In this document: positions 36,870-44,388 of the stretch, one piece after another
How the letters are laid out: the number at the start of each line of letters is the position of its first letter
Numbering within the stretch: position 1 is the stretch's first letter
DNA from: Homalodisca vitripennis
Taxonomy: Eukaryota > Arthropoda > Insecta > Hemiptera > Cicadellidae
DNA length: 64,000 nt
Direction: 5' to 3'
Assembly: GCF_021130785.1 (NCBI RefSeq)
Contig: NW_025777440.1
Location: 1 to 64,000, forward strand
Position numbers and translations under genes: made by a program
The notes under the pieces: generated by a model
Database searches by the model: none
What the model saw: the letters and a program-made list of their open reading frames with translations, nothing else
What the model was told of the DNA's origin: nothing

Positions 36870-38051
36870 GAATCAGCCGTCGAGTACGATGAGGCAATAA
36901 CCGGTTGGGAGTTTCAACTCTCACAAACCGTACGCCTCGTCAACTCTAAAAGAATAACGACGAAATCAGGATTCCCAATTCAGTCAACAGGATATAATTA
37001 CAGCACCGTTCGAAAAGCAGTTTACACATCAGTGGAAAAGTTGCGTGCCAAGAAGGCAGATGGGACCGCGGCCGTTGTTACATTAATAAACAACGCTATT
37101 GCGTTTTTATTCGACGATATAAGGTACGAGATCGGCGGTATAGAGGTTGACAGGGGTGAAAAATGTAGGTATTACAAGTACAATAAATCTCCATCAGGAA
37201 AGAGGAGGAGGCGGGTCTCTTGAATGCATGGTTGGCTAGGTCCGGGTGAAACCGGTCCAGGCCCAGTGAATTTACATATTCAGTGCCTCTAAAACTGTTG
37301 CTGGGTTTTGCCGAGGATTATAAAAAGATCGTGGTCAATGTCAGACAGGAACTGATTATCTTGAGGTCGGCTACCGACATTAAACGCGGTCAAAAGCACG
37401 GATGCGGCTAACCTCGACTTTGAAATAACCTCGCTCTACTGGCGTGGTTCCACACATTACTGTATCCGACAGTTACAAATTGAAATTATTGCGTGTTATT
37501 GAGAAAGATACTCTGATTCACCTGCCGTTTCGGTCCTGGGAAATTCAAGAATATCCCTCTTTACCACAAACGACTCGTCAGAGTTGGACGATAAAAACGA
37601 GCTCTCAAATTGAGAAACCCCGTTACGTTGTTTTGGCATTTCAGACAGGAAAGAAAAAGTTGAATCTAAAAATAGATTGCGTCCTTCTTTTGACCGTTGC
37701 GACCTGACAAATGTAAGACTGTATTTGAATTCGCAATATTATCCTTACGACAATGTCCCACGGTGACTTGGTGCATTTTTTACGAGATGTTTACAAGATT
37801 CCAAAGTTCGTACTAATCAGAAACCGGGAGCGCCTACCGTTGATTTTGAAAAATTCAAGTCCCACACACCGCTCTATGTGATTGATTGTTCTAAACAGAA
37901 CGATTCGATCAAGTCGGGACCAGTAGACGTGAGATTGGAATTTGAGGCGAAAAATAATTTTCCGGCAAACACGACGGCGTACTGTCTCCTCTTGCATGAC
38001 TCCCACATGGCGTACACCCTGCTTAGCGGTAACATCAAACGTATGATGTAA
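36870..38051 (+). pseudogene. Hexon-like major capsid protein (double jelly-roll), frameshifted
   Basis: Recognisable pieces in order are VEYDEAITGWE near 36875, KADGTAAVVTLINNAIAFLF with DDIRYEIGGIEVDR in the open frame 37032-37223, a middle frame 37444-37707, and PLYVIDCSKQNDSIKSGPVD near 37870. The last frame continues AYCLLLHDSHMAYTLLSG to TAA at 38049. This succession is that of Polinton/adintovirus major capsid proteins, which build the capsid facets. There are at least six frame changes. The start is not certain, since the stretch 36745-36870 has no good frame. Confidence 0.85.
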
Positions 38052-38135
38052 TAGTGGTGGGGATCGTTAGGTATAAATTGGGCGACTCCTACACCGACGT
38101 ACATTACCTATCCAGTGTTGAACACTCTCGCAACG

Positions 38136-38746
38136 ATGGCGCTATACATTTTCAGATATAAAAGGAAGAAAGAAGAGAGGAAATTATTGGGATACTTCGA
38201 CTGTACTGATTATACATCCTATGCCGACTTTTATGATGTTAAGGGACTTTAACAAAATTGAGGTTTGTTTTGGACGTAGACGATGAGCCCGAGGCCTACG
38301 ACGAGGATGAGGAGGATAATCCTATTCAACAGGCTAATAAATAGGTATAGAAAGGGTATAAAAGCCGGAGTGTTACACTTCCTTGTGGAAGGACGGAGAA
38401 ATGCAAACATGTAAATACCTCGACTGTGCTATTTCACAACCTAATAGTGAGTTCTATGATGTGACGGGATTTGACAGAATTAGGGTTAGATTTTGCAGAG
38501 AGGATGATGTGAAGCTGAAAGGGTATAGAAAGGGTATCAAAACGTATGTACACACGCTTCCTTGTGGAAGGACGGAGAATTTAAAGCATTTAAATCCATC
38601 GACTGTGCTAATTTAACATCCCATGGCGGACGCCTGGGATGTGAGGGACTGTGACAAAATTGATGTCTCTTTTCACATAGATCCTTTCACATACGAATGG
38701 GGGGAGGAGGTGGAGGGGGAAGAAACCACCACCTGCTAAAAAATCT
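38136..38746 (+). pseudogene. Three tandem diverged copies of a small gene
   Basis: Copy 1 begins at ATG 38136 and has YFDCTDYTSYADFYDVKGL then an acidic tail (DDEPEAYDEDEED). Copy 2 (38383-38616) has KYLDCAISQPNSEFYDVTGF then DRIRVRFCREDD. Copy 3 (from 38621) has MADAWDVRDCDKIDVSFHID. The shared module is FYDVxGFxxIxVxF followed by acidic residues. At the DNA level, a 55-bp stretch at 38346-38400 recurs at 38524-38579 (TATAGAAAGGGTAT ... CTTCCTTGTGGAAGGACGGA). Copies 1 and 2 each have frame or stop breaks. No family recognised. Confidence 0.6.
38357..38364 (+). promoter_or_regulatory. TATA box between tandem copies 1 and 2
   Basis: TATAAAAG lies 44 bases upstream of the ATG at 38401. It is part of the repeated 55-bp stretch; the second instance has a disrupted box (TATCAAAA near 38534). 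Confidence 0.35.
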
Positions 38747-38747
38747 C

Positions 38748-38810
38748 ATTGGTCAAAATAATCACGTCTCTGATTGGTCTAAATTTTGGAGGTTTAAAGT
38801 ATATAAGGGG
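38748..38810 (+). promoter_or_regulatory. Promoter: two inverted CCAAT boxes plus TATA
   Basis: ATTGGTC occurs twice (38748-38754 and 38773-38779), followed by TATATAAGGGG at 38800-38810. The next ATG is at 38854. This is the most promoter-like arrangement in the block. Confidence 0.6.
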
Positions 38811-38853
38811 GGTACTGTGGAAGGTACGGTTATACAAGACCGAGACCGAGACC

Positions 38854-38946
38854 ATGGAGGACCCGTCAACGGCTATGGACCTGGAGCCTACGAGGATCCC
38901 TAGACGCAAGGAGCCTATAAACTCGTTAAACGTGAATTTTTCTTAA
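38854..38946 (+). CDS. Short ORF, 30 residues, downstream of the promoter
   Basis: Opens MEDPSTAMDLEPTRIPRRKE and ends at TAA. A second ATG lies in frame at codon 8. It may be a leader or the first exon of a longer gene whose next part is the frame near 39160-39314. No family recognised. Confidence 0.35.
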   Translation: MEDPSTAMDLEPTRIPRRKEPINSLNVNFS

Positions 38947-39009
38947 GTCTGTTTTACTTTATTGATTGTGATCTTTCAAAGTGTGTGATTGTGGGTTTTG
39001 TTAAAAAAC

Positions 39010-39314
39010 AGGGGTGACTCTCTCGGGATACTGTTTAAGGGTAAAAAGGGTTGCGTTTATTGGTCACACGATTGTGTTTAATCAGTTTTCACAAAACTTC
39101 AATAGCGTTAGTCTAGCCTTGGAGGCCTCACATAGGTTTTAACCTAAAGGCGGATGGTGGGGAGGATATCAAGGTCATCGATGTATTTGATAAGCAATGT
39201 GTGTTCATCCACGACGGTGAACATTCATTAACTCTTAACAAAAACGAGTGGAATCAGTTCATTGCCAACCTCCCACTGAATCCACATCGTATTGAGAGAT
39301 CTGTTTCTGATTGA
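39010..39314 (+). pseudogene. Unassigned ORF fragments
   Basis: A frame near 39015 reads SLGILFKGKKGCVYWSHDCV. A later frame from about 39150 reads VIDVFDKQCVFIHDGEHSLT then LNKNEWNQFIANLP and stops at a TGA at 39312-39314. Composition and codon use look like real protein. The two pieces are separated by stops near 39080-39140. The product is unknown. Confidence 0.4.
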
Positions 39315-39319
39315 GGAGT

Positions 39320-39881
39320 CTGTTAAAGCCCAAAATTGAAAACAGTGACAGTGAGAGGGAGTGTGCGGAGGCTCTCCCTAGTCCCATAGCTCACAGGCTG
39401 TCTCTCGAAATTGAATTTTTCAAACGGTGGCCAAATGGAGGCGGTAGTTGAGTTCCACGCTTTTTAAAGATAATGACAATCGATTTATTGTAAATAGGTT
39501 TGTAATTATCAGTCATCTCTTTCGTGCACACATCGTATTTAAGCTTCCATACGATAAAGCGGAGTTAAATTCTAAAATGGCCAGGGACCGCTCGGTGGCT
39601 GGAGCGCCACTTTCACAACATCAAGTGGGAGGAGGGTGGTATCCAGTACGACCGAGGGGATTATACGAGCTCTGTGTAAACCCTTTGGTCACTGTATATA
39701 CTAGGCGGTTAGAAAAAATTGAATTTTTATCTAATTTTCATAATAACGTAGTTTGATAGAAATATTGTAGATAGTAAGGTGGCTATTGTTTTCGATACTC
39801 ACTGTATTTTGCCTCAATATAATAGTGACGTCACTTATGCTTGTGCTTTAAAAAAGGCTCTAGAGCGGGTGAGTGAGTGAG
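39320..39881 (+). pseudogene. Unassigned ORF, frameshifted
   Basis: The region opens near 39320 with ENSDSERECAEALPSPIAHR in one frame. An open frame at 39448-39756 includes HIVFKLPYDKAELNSKMARD and YPVRPRGLYELC. A last frame from 39758 reads KVAIVFDTHCILPQYNSDVT to a stop at about 39881. It lies immediately upstream of the second cluster of structured repeats. No family recognised. Confidence 0.35.
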
Positions 39882-39885
39882 TGGT

Positions 39886-40042
39886 AAGCTTCTGAGGCCG
39901 GCGTAAAAACCTGTAAGTCCTGGGGCTTTCAACTGCTCTTACGGGCAGGCCTAAACTCCGTAAGACCGGGAGCAGTTGTGGATGTGTGTGTGTGTGACAG
40001 ATACCTCTATGGCAGGCCTAAACTCCGTAAGTCCAGGGGTAT
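39886..40042. repeat. Structured repeat family 1, cluster 2 (three units)
   Basis: Unit 4 has AAGCTTC (39886-39892) with GGGGCTT (39922-39928). Unit 5 has CAACTGCTC (39930-39938) with GAGCAGTTG (39970-39978), nine Watson-Crick pairs, with an inner TTACGG/CCGTAA stem. Unit 6 has ATACCTC (40001-40007) with GGGGTAT (40036-40042), with an inner TATGG/CCGTA stem. The cores GGCCGGCGTAAAAACCTG and GCAGGCCTAAACTCCGTAAG resemble those of cluster 1 at 28634-28826. Stem sequences differ in every unit while pairing is kept, with T-G pairs at one fixed position. Confidence 0.78.
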
Positions 40043-40229
40043 GTACCTCGCTCTAGATGCTGTAAAGTAAATAAACAAATAAAAAAAAATAAAAAAGTCT
40101 TTGCGAGTGTGTTTTACGAGTTACATTGAAAAGGCTTCTCCGAGTAAAGTTGCTTGTTACACTCGTGAGGATAAAAAAAAGAAATAAAGTATAAAATGTA
40201 TCTCACCGAGAGGTACAAAAAATATGTTG

Positions 40230-40326
40230 GGAGGTAGCAAATTTGTCATGGAATGGCTACCACCTGTGATGAGCGATGGTTGGGGCTCATCACCCGAGAG
40301 GTTAGGCCTACTGGGGATGCTCTCGG
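40230..40326. other. Run of three adjacent hairpins
   Basis: The first hairpin is GGTAGC (40233-40238) with GCTACC (40256-40261), extended by two pairs beyond an A-A mismatch. The second is GTGATGAGC (40266-40274) with GCTCATCAC (40285-40293). The third starts on the next base: CCGAGAG (40294-40300) with CTCTCGG (40320-40326). The motif CCGAGAGGT also occurs at 40206-40214 upstream. The stretch lies between repeat cluster 2 and the promoter of the next ORF. Confidence 0.6.
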
Positions 40327-40432
40327 TTAACAAAAGGAACGCGCCTAAGACCTGACCTCATGGGTGGTGTGGAACGAAGGTCACCTTGCAATAAGGAAGA
40401 CAGCACATGTGACAGGAAGCGGGTCGGCTGCA

Positions 40433-40440
40433 TATAAGCA
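40433..40440 (+). promoter_or_regulatory. TATA box before the membrane ORF
   Basis: TATAAGCA, within CATATAAGCAG, lies 40 bases upstream of the ATG at 40473. This favours that start over an in-frame ATG at 40449. Confidence 0.45.
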
Positions 40441-40472
40441 GAGGACGCGTGTGTATCCTGCACTTTCCTATC

Positions 40473-40646
40473 ATGTTCGACTGTGAACGATTGACGTCGG
40501 TTACCATAGTCTGCTTCTTGATGGCCACTGCCATGTTCGTGGTCATGCTGGGGAGTACTGTGTTGTGCCCCCAGAGCCAGGATCGGCAACACCACAGTGT
40601 TGCTGGTAATACTGGCACTCCTGAGTGTCCGCATCCGCTGGCGTGA
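40473..40646 (+). CDS. Small single-pass membrane protein
   Basis: 57 codons from ATG 40473 to TGA. After a short charged N-terminus (MFDCERLTS) comes a hydrophobic segment of about 21 residues (TIVCFLMATAMFVVMLGSTV), then a polar tail rich in Gln, His and Pro. It could be a signal anchor or the first exon of the spliced gene downstream; a GTAATA donor lies at 40606 but the phase does not fit the next exon-like block. No family recognised. Confidence 0.4.
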   Translation: MFDCERLTSVTIVCFLMATAMFVVMLGSTVLCPQSQDRQHHSVAGNTGTPECPHPLA

Positions 40647-40733
40647 AGACGTTAAGTCATGCAAATAATTTTCAATTTTTAACTGTTTATACTTATTTAC
40701 TGATATATTTAGTAATATTCGATTAATGTTTAG

Positions 40734-41216
40734 GAACAACCCGCAAACCCTCGCCATCTACGGCAGTTGGACGGGGATGATGATGGAGCCATAGACTTGG
40801 TACGTTTAGTAATAATGATACCGATATCCCTGCACTTTAATGAAACTGATTACTGATACAGAATTATTTGCAGGCTTAAACCATCGACATCGAGGGGAGG
40901 CTGGTCGGCAAGCGGGTGGTCTCGCAGAGGTCAGGAAGTGAGTGTTTGTTTTCGTGTTTGTTTTTTGTTGTTTATTGTATCATGTATCGCATAACTTATA
41001 AATAATTGTTTATCAGTTCCAGAACCCCGCCAGACCCCGCAGTGAGCCGATCCCCATTCCTACGACGGTACTTATAATAGTACTAATGTTGTGTTTTTTC
41101 GTCATATGACGGGTTTTGAATTTTTTTATATCCTCTGTATTTGCAGACGGCGCGACCTATCTGCGTGATAGAGGACCTTTTTTTTTTTGTTTGCTCGTCG
41201 TCGTCACAGGCCTATT
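40734..41216 (+). other. Exon-like blocks upstream of the RING gene
   Basis: Four blocks are bounded by splice-site-like sequence: 40734-40799 (TTTAG| ... TTG|GTACGT), 40874-40937 (TTTGCAG| ... GAA|GTGAGT), 41017-41067 (TATCAG| ... ACG|GTACTT) and 41147-41216 (TTTGCAG| ... ATT|GTGAGT). They are GC-richer than the gaps between them, which are T-rich with pyrimidine tracts. Frames do not join cleanly through all four: the second block meets a stop in the phase set by the first. They are probable 5' exons of the RING gene with an error or mutation. Confidence 0.4.
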
Positions 41217-41310
41217 GTGAGTTTATACAGTGATATTTTTACATTTTACACTTTACGTATGTACCTTAAGGAATTTATGACTAATGGGTTTGTTTGTTTT
41301 CTTTTGTAAG

Positions 41311-42502
41311 AGACGTGTCGAGGACTACATGGAGTTCTGTGACGAGGATCTTGGGGAGGTAATAACCATTCTCTCATCTATGTACTGATAATTGAACGGG
41401 GGCGGACACTGATGATTCTCCTCGTGTTTTACCAGATGTTTGCAGGGTCCGACCTTGTCGAGGCTCTTGACCCGGGCGGAGAGTCAATGAGCACGATAAG
41501 GGAGATTTCGGAACTGCTGGAGTCGCCTGAACGAGCCGCAGGAGGTCTGGGATTGAAAACGAGCCTGGATCGAAGGGTTTAGTTTCAATCCCCTCTCACA
41601 ATTGGAAGTACAATTTACGGATGTGTGGTAAATAGCATATTGAGGGTGTATGTATATGTACAGATCAGCTCACTGCAGCCTGTATTGCTGTCTCAATCAC
41701 AGTCTGCAGCTGTTCAGAGGACTGGGCCGTTTGGGGATGGTCACTGCCTGCAGGGACAGTGACGATGACAGCTATGACGCCTCTCAGAGGCAACCGTTCC
41801 ATGGAAGTGGCGCATCCCTCTGTCGCACCGTCACCCACTCCTCCGACTCGCCCACCCTCCCCGGTACCACCCCATGATGGCCTCTCAGGCCTCTCACCGG
41901 CGGCGGTTCGTCAACAGAGTCTGCCTTTACGTTTCCTATTGTCGCAAGGGTCCATCCCCTCAACACCTCCGTCACCGGAGCTCCCACAAATCCGACCGTC
42001 GGTACGCAATATTGAATTGCTTGAATTGTACATTATGACTTGTTTTCAGGTGTTGTAACCTTTCTTCTGTTTTAGCCCAGGATCAGTGATTGGGAGTCGC
42101 GGGAATGTATTGCGGCCCTCGACGGTATCCGTCACCTGAAGCGGGAGCTGTACTGGACGGCCGGTCGCTTCATGCAAGATACCGAGCGTGAGTTGCAGGC
42201 CAGATTCGCCCCGCAGATTTGGCGCACGATTCGTGAGGACTTGGAGGAGTTCCTACGAACCGTTGGGGGAAAGAATGGAGGATGCCAGGCGCAATAACCA
42301 CCACTCCTCCCCCCCGGACGCCGAGGAGGCACCTCTGTCACAACCACGTAGAGTTGAGTGTCCTATATTTATGGTGAATCTTCCCACGGTTGCTCTTCGG
42401 TTGTGTGGGCATACTCTCTGTCGCACCTGTGCCGACAGAGTACACATATGTCCCACGTGCCGAGCGTTAATCTTGGGGAGGTTCAACATATACCTCCCCG
42501 AG
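41311..42502 (+). pseudogene. Spliced RING-finger gene (E3-ligase-like), one frameshift
   Basis: Exons 41311-41358, 41436-41544, 41664-42001 and 42076-42502 join in one open frame across introns with GT and AG ends; the 42002-42075 intron is 74 bp. The third exon is Pro/Ser-rich (SVAPSPTPPTRPPSPVPP). The last begins PRISDWESRECIAALDGIRH and is helical. A shift of one base near 42265 is then needed to reach an acidic Ser/Pro linker and a C-terminal RING: CPIFMVNLPTVALRLCGHT, then LCRTCADRVHICPTCRALI. The spacing is C3HC4, but the second zinc ligand is Phe (TTT) where Cys is expected. RING proteins of this form usually pass ubiquitin to target proteins. A GTAACT donor follows the RING, so further exons are possible. 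Confidence 0.6.
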
Positions 42503-42597
42503 GTAACTCTAACTCTAACTTCAAATTGGTTTCTAAATTCACTTTCCATTTTAAATTCTTCAATTGGTTTCAAAAAATTCACTTTCCAAGGGACGGG

Positions 42598-42710
42598 GCA
42601 TTATCGGGTCGTGATAGTGACAACCAGTTACTGGACGGACTCCTATACCTCGATAATGCTTAACCTGGGTACTGTGTTCCACACAGTACGAGTGTTCCGC
42701 AACCACACTC
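42598..42710 (+). other. Structured element family 2, copy 2
   Basis: The outer stem GCATTATCG (42598-42606) pairs with CGATAATGC (42651-42659). Inside are ATAG/CTAT (42614-42617, 42643-42646) and CCAG/CTGG (42624-42634). GACAACCAGTTACT (42619-42632) and TTAACCTGGG (42660-42669) are identical to copy 1 at 29903-30020. Next come an 8-bp hairpin GTACTGTG/CACAGTAC (42669-42689) and a 6-bp hairpin GAGTGT/ACACTC (42690-42710) whose loop TCCGCAACC resembles TCCAAACC of copy 1. The RING gene's frame runs through it if the donor at 42503 is not used. Confidence 0.65.
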
Positions 42711-42789
42711 AGAAACTCTCCCTTCTAACGTCTTACTTAATTTTTTATCTATATTATACATATACATATATATAATTAAATAATTATTT

Positions 42790-42836
42790 TGTAAGTGAGG
42801 GGAACCCTAGGGATTTTTTTTCCCGCACCCCTAGGG
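42790..42836. repeat. Inverted CCCTAGGG-type repeat
   Basis: AACCCTAGGG and CCCTAGGGTT face each other around a T-rich and CCCGCAC spacer. I looked for it at the left edge of the Polinton block as a terminal repeat and did not find it. Confidence 0.5.
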
Positions 42837-42883
42837 TTTTTTCCTGCACCACGTTCCCGCCAGCGCGACGCCACGGGCACTGC

Positions 42884-42890
42884 TATAAAT
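42884..42890 (+). promoter_or_regulatory. TATA box near the right end
   Basis: TATAAAT, followed by a GC-rich stretch and then the ~44-bp tandem repeat. No clear coding frame follows on the plus strand before the block ends, so it may be a remnant. Confidence 0.3.
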
Positions 42891-42933
42891 TGGGGTTCCT
42901 CCCGCCGAGAAAAAGTGAGTTTATGTTTACGTG

Positions 42934-43125
42934 GCAGCCGCCATATCGGATTTTTTTTGATCCATTGATACATGGTGTCCGCAGCCATATTGGTTTTTTT
43001 ATCAACGTGATACATTGGGCGCAGCCATATTGGGTTTTTTTTTGATCACTGTAATACATGCGGCGCAGCCATTAGTGGTTTTTTTGATTCACGGTGGATA
43101 CGATGGACGCAGCCATATTGGGAAT
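42934..43125. repeat. Tandem repeat of ~44 bp, about 4.5 units, with YY1-like cores
   Basis: Units begin at 42934, 42981, 43021, 43065 and 43109. Each has GCAGCCATATTGG (or close), a run of seven to nine T, then a GATCAC-GTGATACATGG-like part. GCCATATTGG resembles a YY1/pleiohomeotic-type binding site, but the repeat may have another role, for example as subterminal repeat of the element. Confidence 0.75.
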
Positions 43126-43284
43126 TCGCCTCCGTCCCTCGTTTCTCCCTCACATACGAGTGTGAGGACCCCCCACCGCATATCACCCGATTTTTGAGCA
43201 CCCCCAAAGTCACCCCAAAAACACCTCAAAAACAACCTAAAAACACCCAGTAATTCGGAACATTTTGATAAGGATAAGAGTCGT

Positions 43285-43355
43285 GAGGAGGGAATTTCTT
43301 CTCCCGCCAACACGAGGGAATTTTCCTCCCGCACATACCGAGGGGAATTTACTCC
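43285..43355. repeat. Short repeat array with kappaB-like motifs
   Basis: Three units: GAGGGAATTTCTTCTCCCGC, CGAGGGAATTTTCCTCCCGC and CGAGGGGAATTTACTCC, at about 43288, 43313 and 43339. The cores GGGAATTTTCC and GGGGAATTT resemble Rel/NF-kappaB sites. It lies 130 bp left of where flanking homology resumes. Confidence 0.55.
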
Positions 43356-44345
43356 TTGCTGTCGCATGCGCGGGGGGCTGGGCGGCCGCCCATCTGTGCG
43401 ATCACGGTGACCCCCTCGCCTCGAACCAATCAGAGGCCTGTCCGCAATGGGGCCGGGAGGTTCCTAAACTGACGTCAAAGGAATAGAAAATAAGTTGTAA
43501 AAAGGAAACACAAATATGATAATTACTTGGTGAAAGTCGATTTTTCAAAACAAAATCGATTTGCCTAAGGAGACAGTTAGCCAAATTTTGGTTAGCCTAT
43601 AATGCAGTTCCTTTTTGTCCAGCAGGGGACATAATTTTAACCGGCCAAACTGCCAGATTGTGGATAAGGAATCAACAACTGCTTGACGGTTTGTTCCTTA
43701 AAATTTCAAAATTTATTAAAGGAGTATCTAATTTAAAGGAGAGTAACACCTTTATTAATAACCTATATAGTAATATAATATTTATATAATAGTATACTAC
43801 CTATATATACTATATAATATATATATATAGTATAATATATAGGGTTATGTAGAGCGCGAATTTCCAAGTTAACTTCGTTCATCTTTATAATACATAATAC
43901 AATAAGACAATACCATTCCCAGATAGTTCGATTAGGAAATGTTTTAAAAAACACGTGGCTTAAACAATTATAAAAAATCGATATGAAAACAATAAAGTAT
44001 CCGAACATGATCTAGGCAGTTTTAAAAGCATATTCCTTAGTTACTTATGGCCTGGTCCTGGCAGGAAACTAAGTAGTTTTCCCCAGTGTTCTCTAGGACA
44101 ACATGTCACCGTTCTCAATTGGGCAATCCGTCTTGAGTTATTCCACTTGAAACCTGCTGAGTGGTGGCTTCTCCTCCATCTGGGCAATATTGTCGATCTT
44201 GAAACATCTTCTCCCTCTAACATCTGTGGAAAAAAAAGTTTAAACTGCATGTTTAAATTTATAACATTTCTTAAAGGTTTACTATGAAAATATACTCCTC
44301 ATATGCGACATAAATTAAAAATTATATGCATTTGTATAATATTTA

Positions 44346-44374
44346 TGTATGTGTGTGTGTGTGTGTGTGTGTGT
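44346..44374. repeat. (TG)n microsatellite
   Basis: GT dinucleotide run immediately before the inverted segment. Confidence 0.9.
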
Positions 44375-44388
44375 CGTGTAATGTGTGT

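Larger units (their letters stand above)
25790..43472 (+). mobile_element. Decayed Polinton/Maverick (adintovirus-like) element
   Basis: A 17.7-kb block of higher GC content and dense coding holds the diagnostic Polinton set: protein-primed PolB, retroviral-like chromodomain integrase, A32-like ATPase, adenain-like protease, and penton- and hexon-like capsid proteins. Its length is in the usual 15-20 kb range. It lies where copy A of the surrounding locus has only 2.1 kb of other DNA. I could not find convincing terminal inverted repeats or a six-base target duplication. The left edge cuts into the polymerase, so that end is truncated, and the right edge is set only by where flanking homology resumes. 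Most genes are frameshifted. Confidence 0.9.

Noticed and set aside
38697..38903. Plus-strand Gly-rich open frame
   Set aside because: Overlaps the promoter with two ATTGGTC boxes and TATA, and starts in a low-complexity G run.
28634..40042. CRISPR array
   Set aside because: Repeats are few, diverged, structured and not regularly spaced, and the DNA is eukaryotic.
40266..40300. Hammerhead ribozyme, because of a TGATGAG string
   Set aside because: The string is fully paired in a hairpin and the partner GAAA and cleavage-site elements are missing.
42790..42836. CCCTAGGG inverted repeat as the Polinton terminal repeat
   Set aside because: No counterpart near 25790 and no target-site duplication found.
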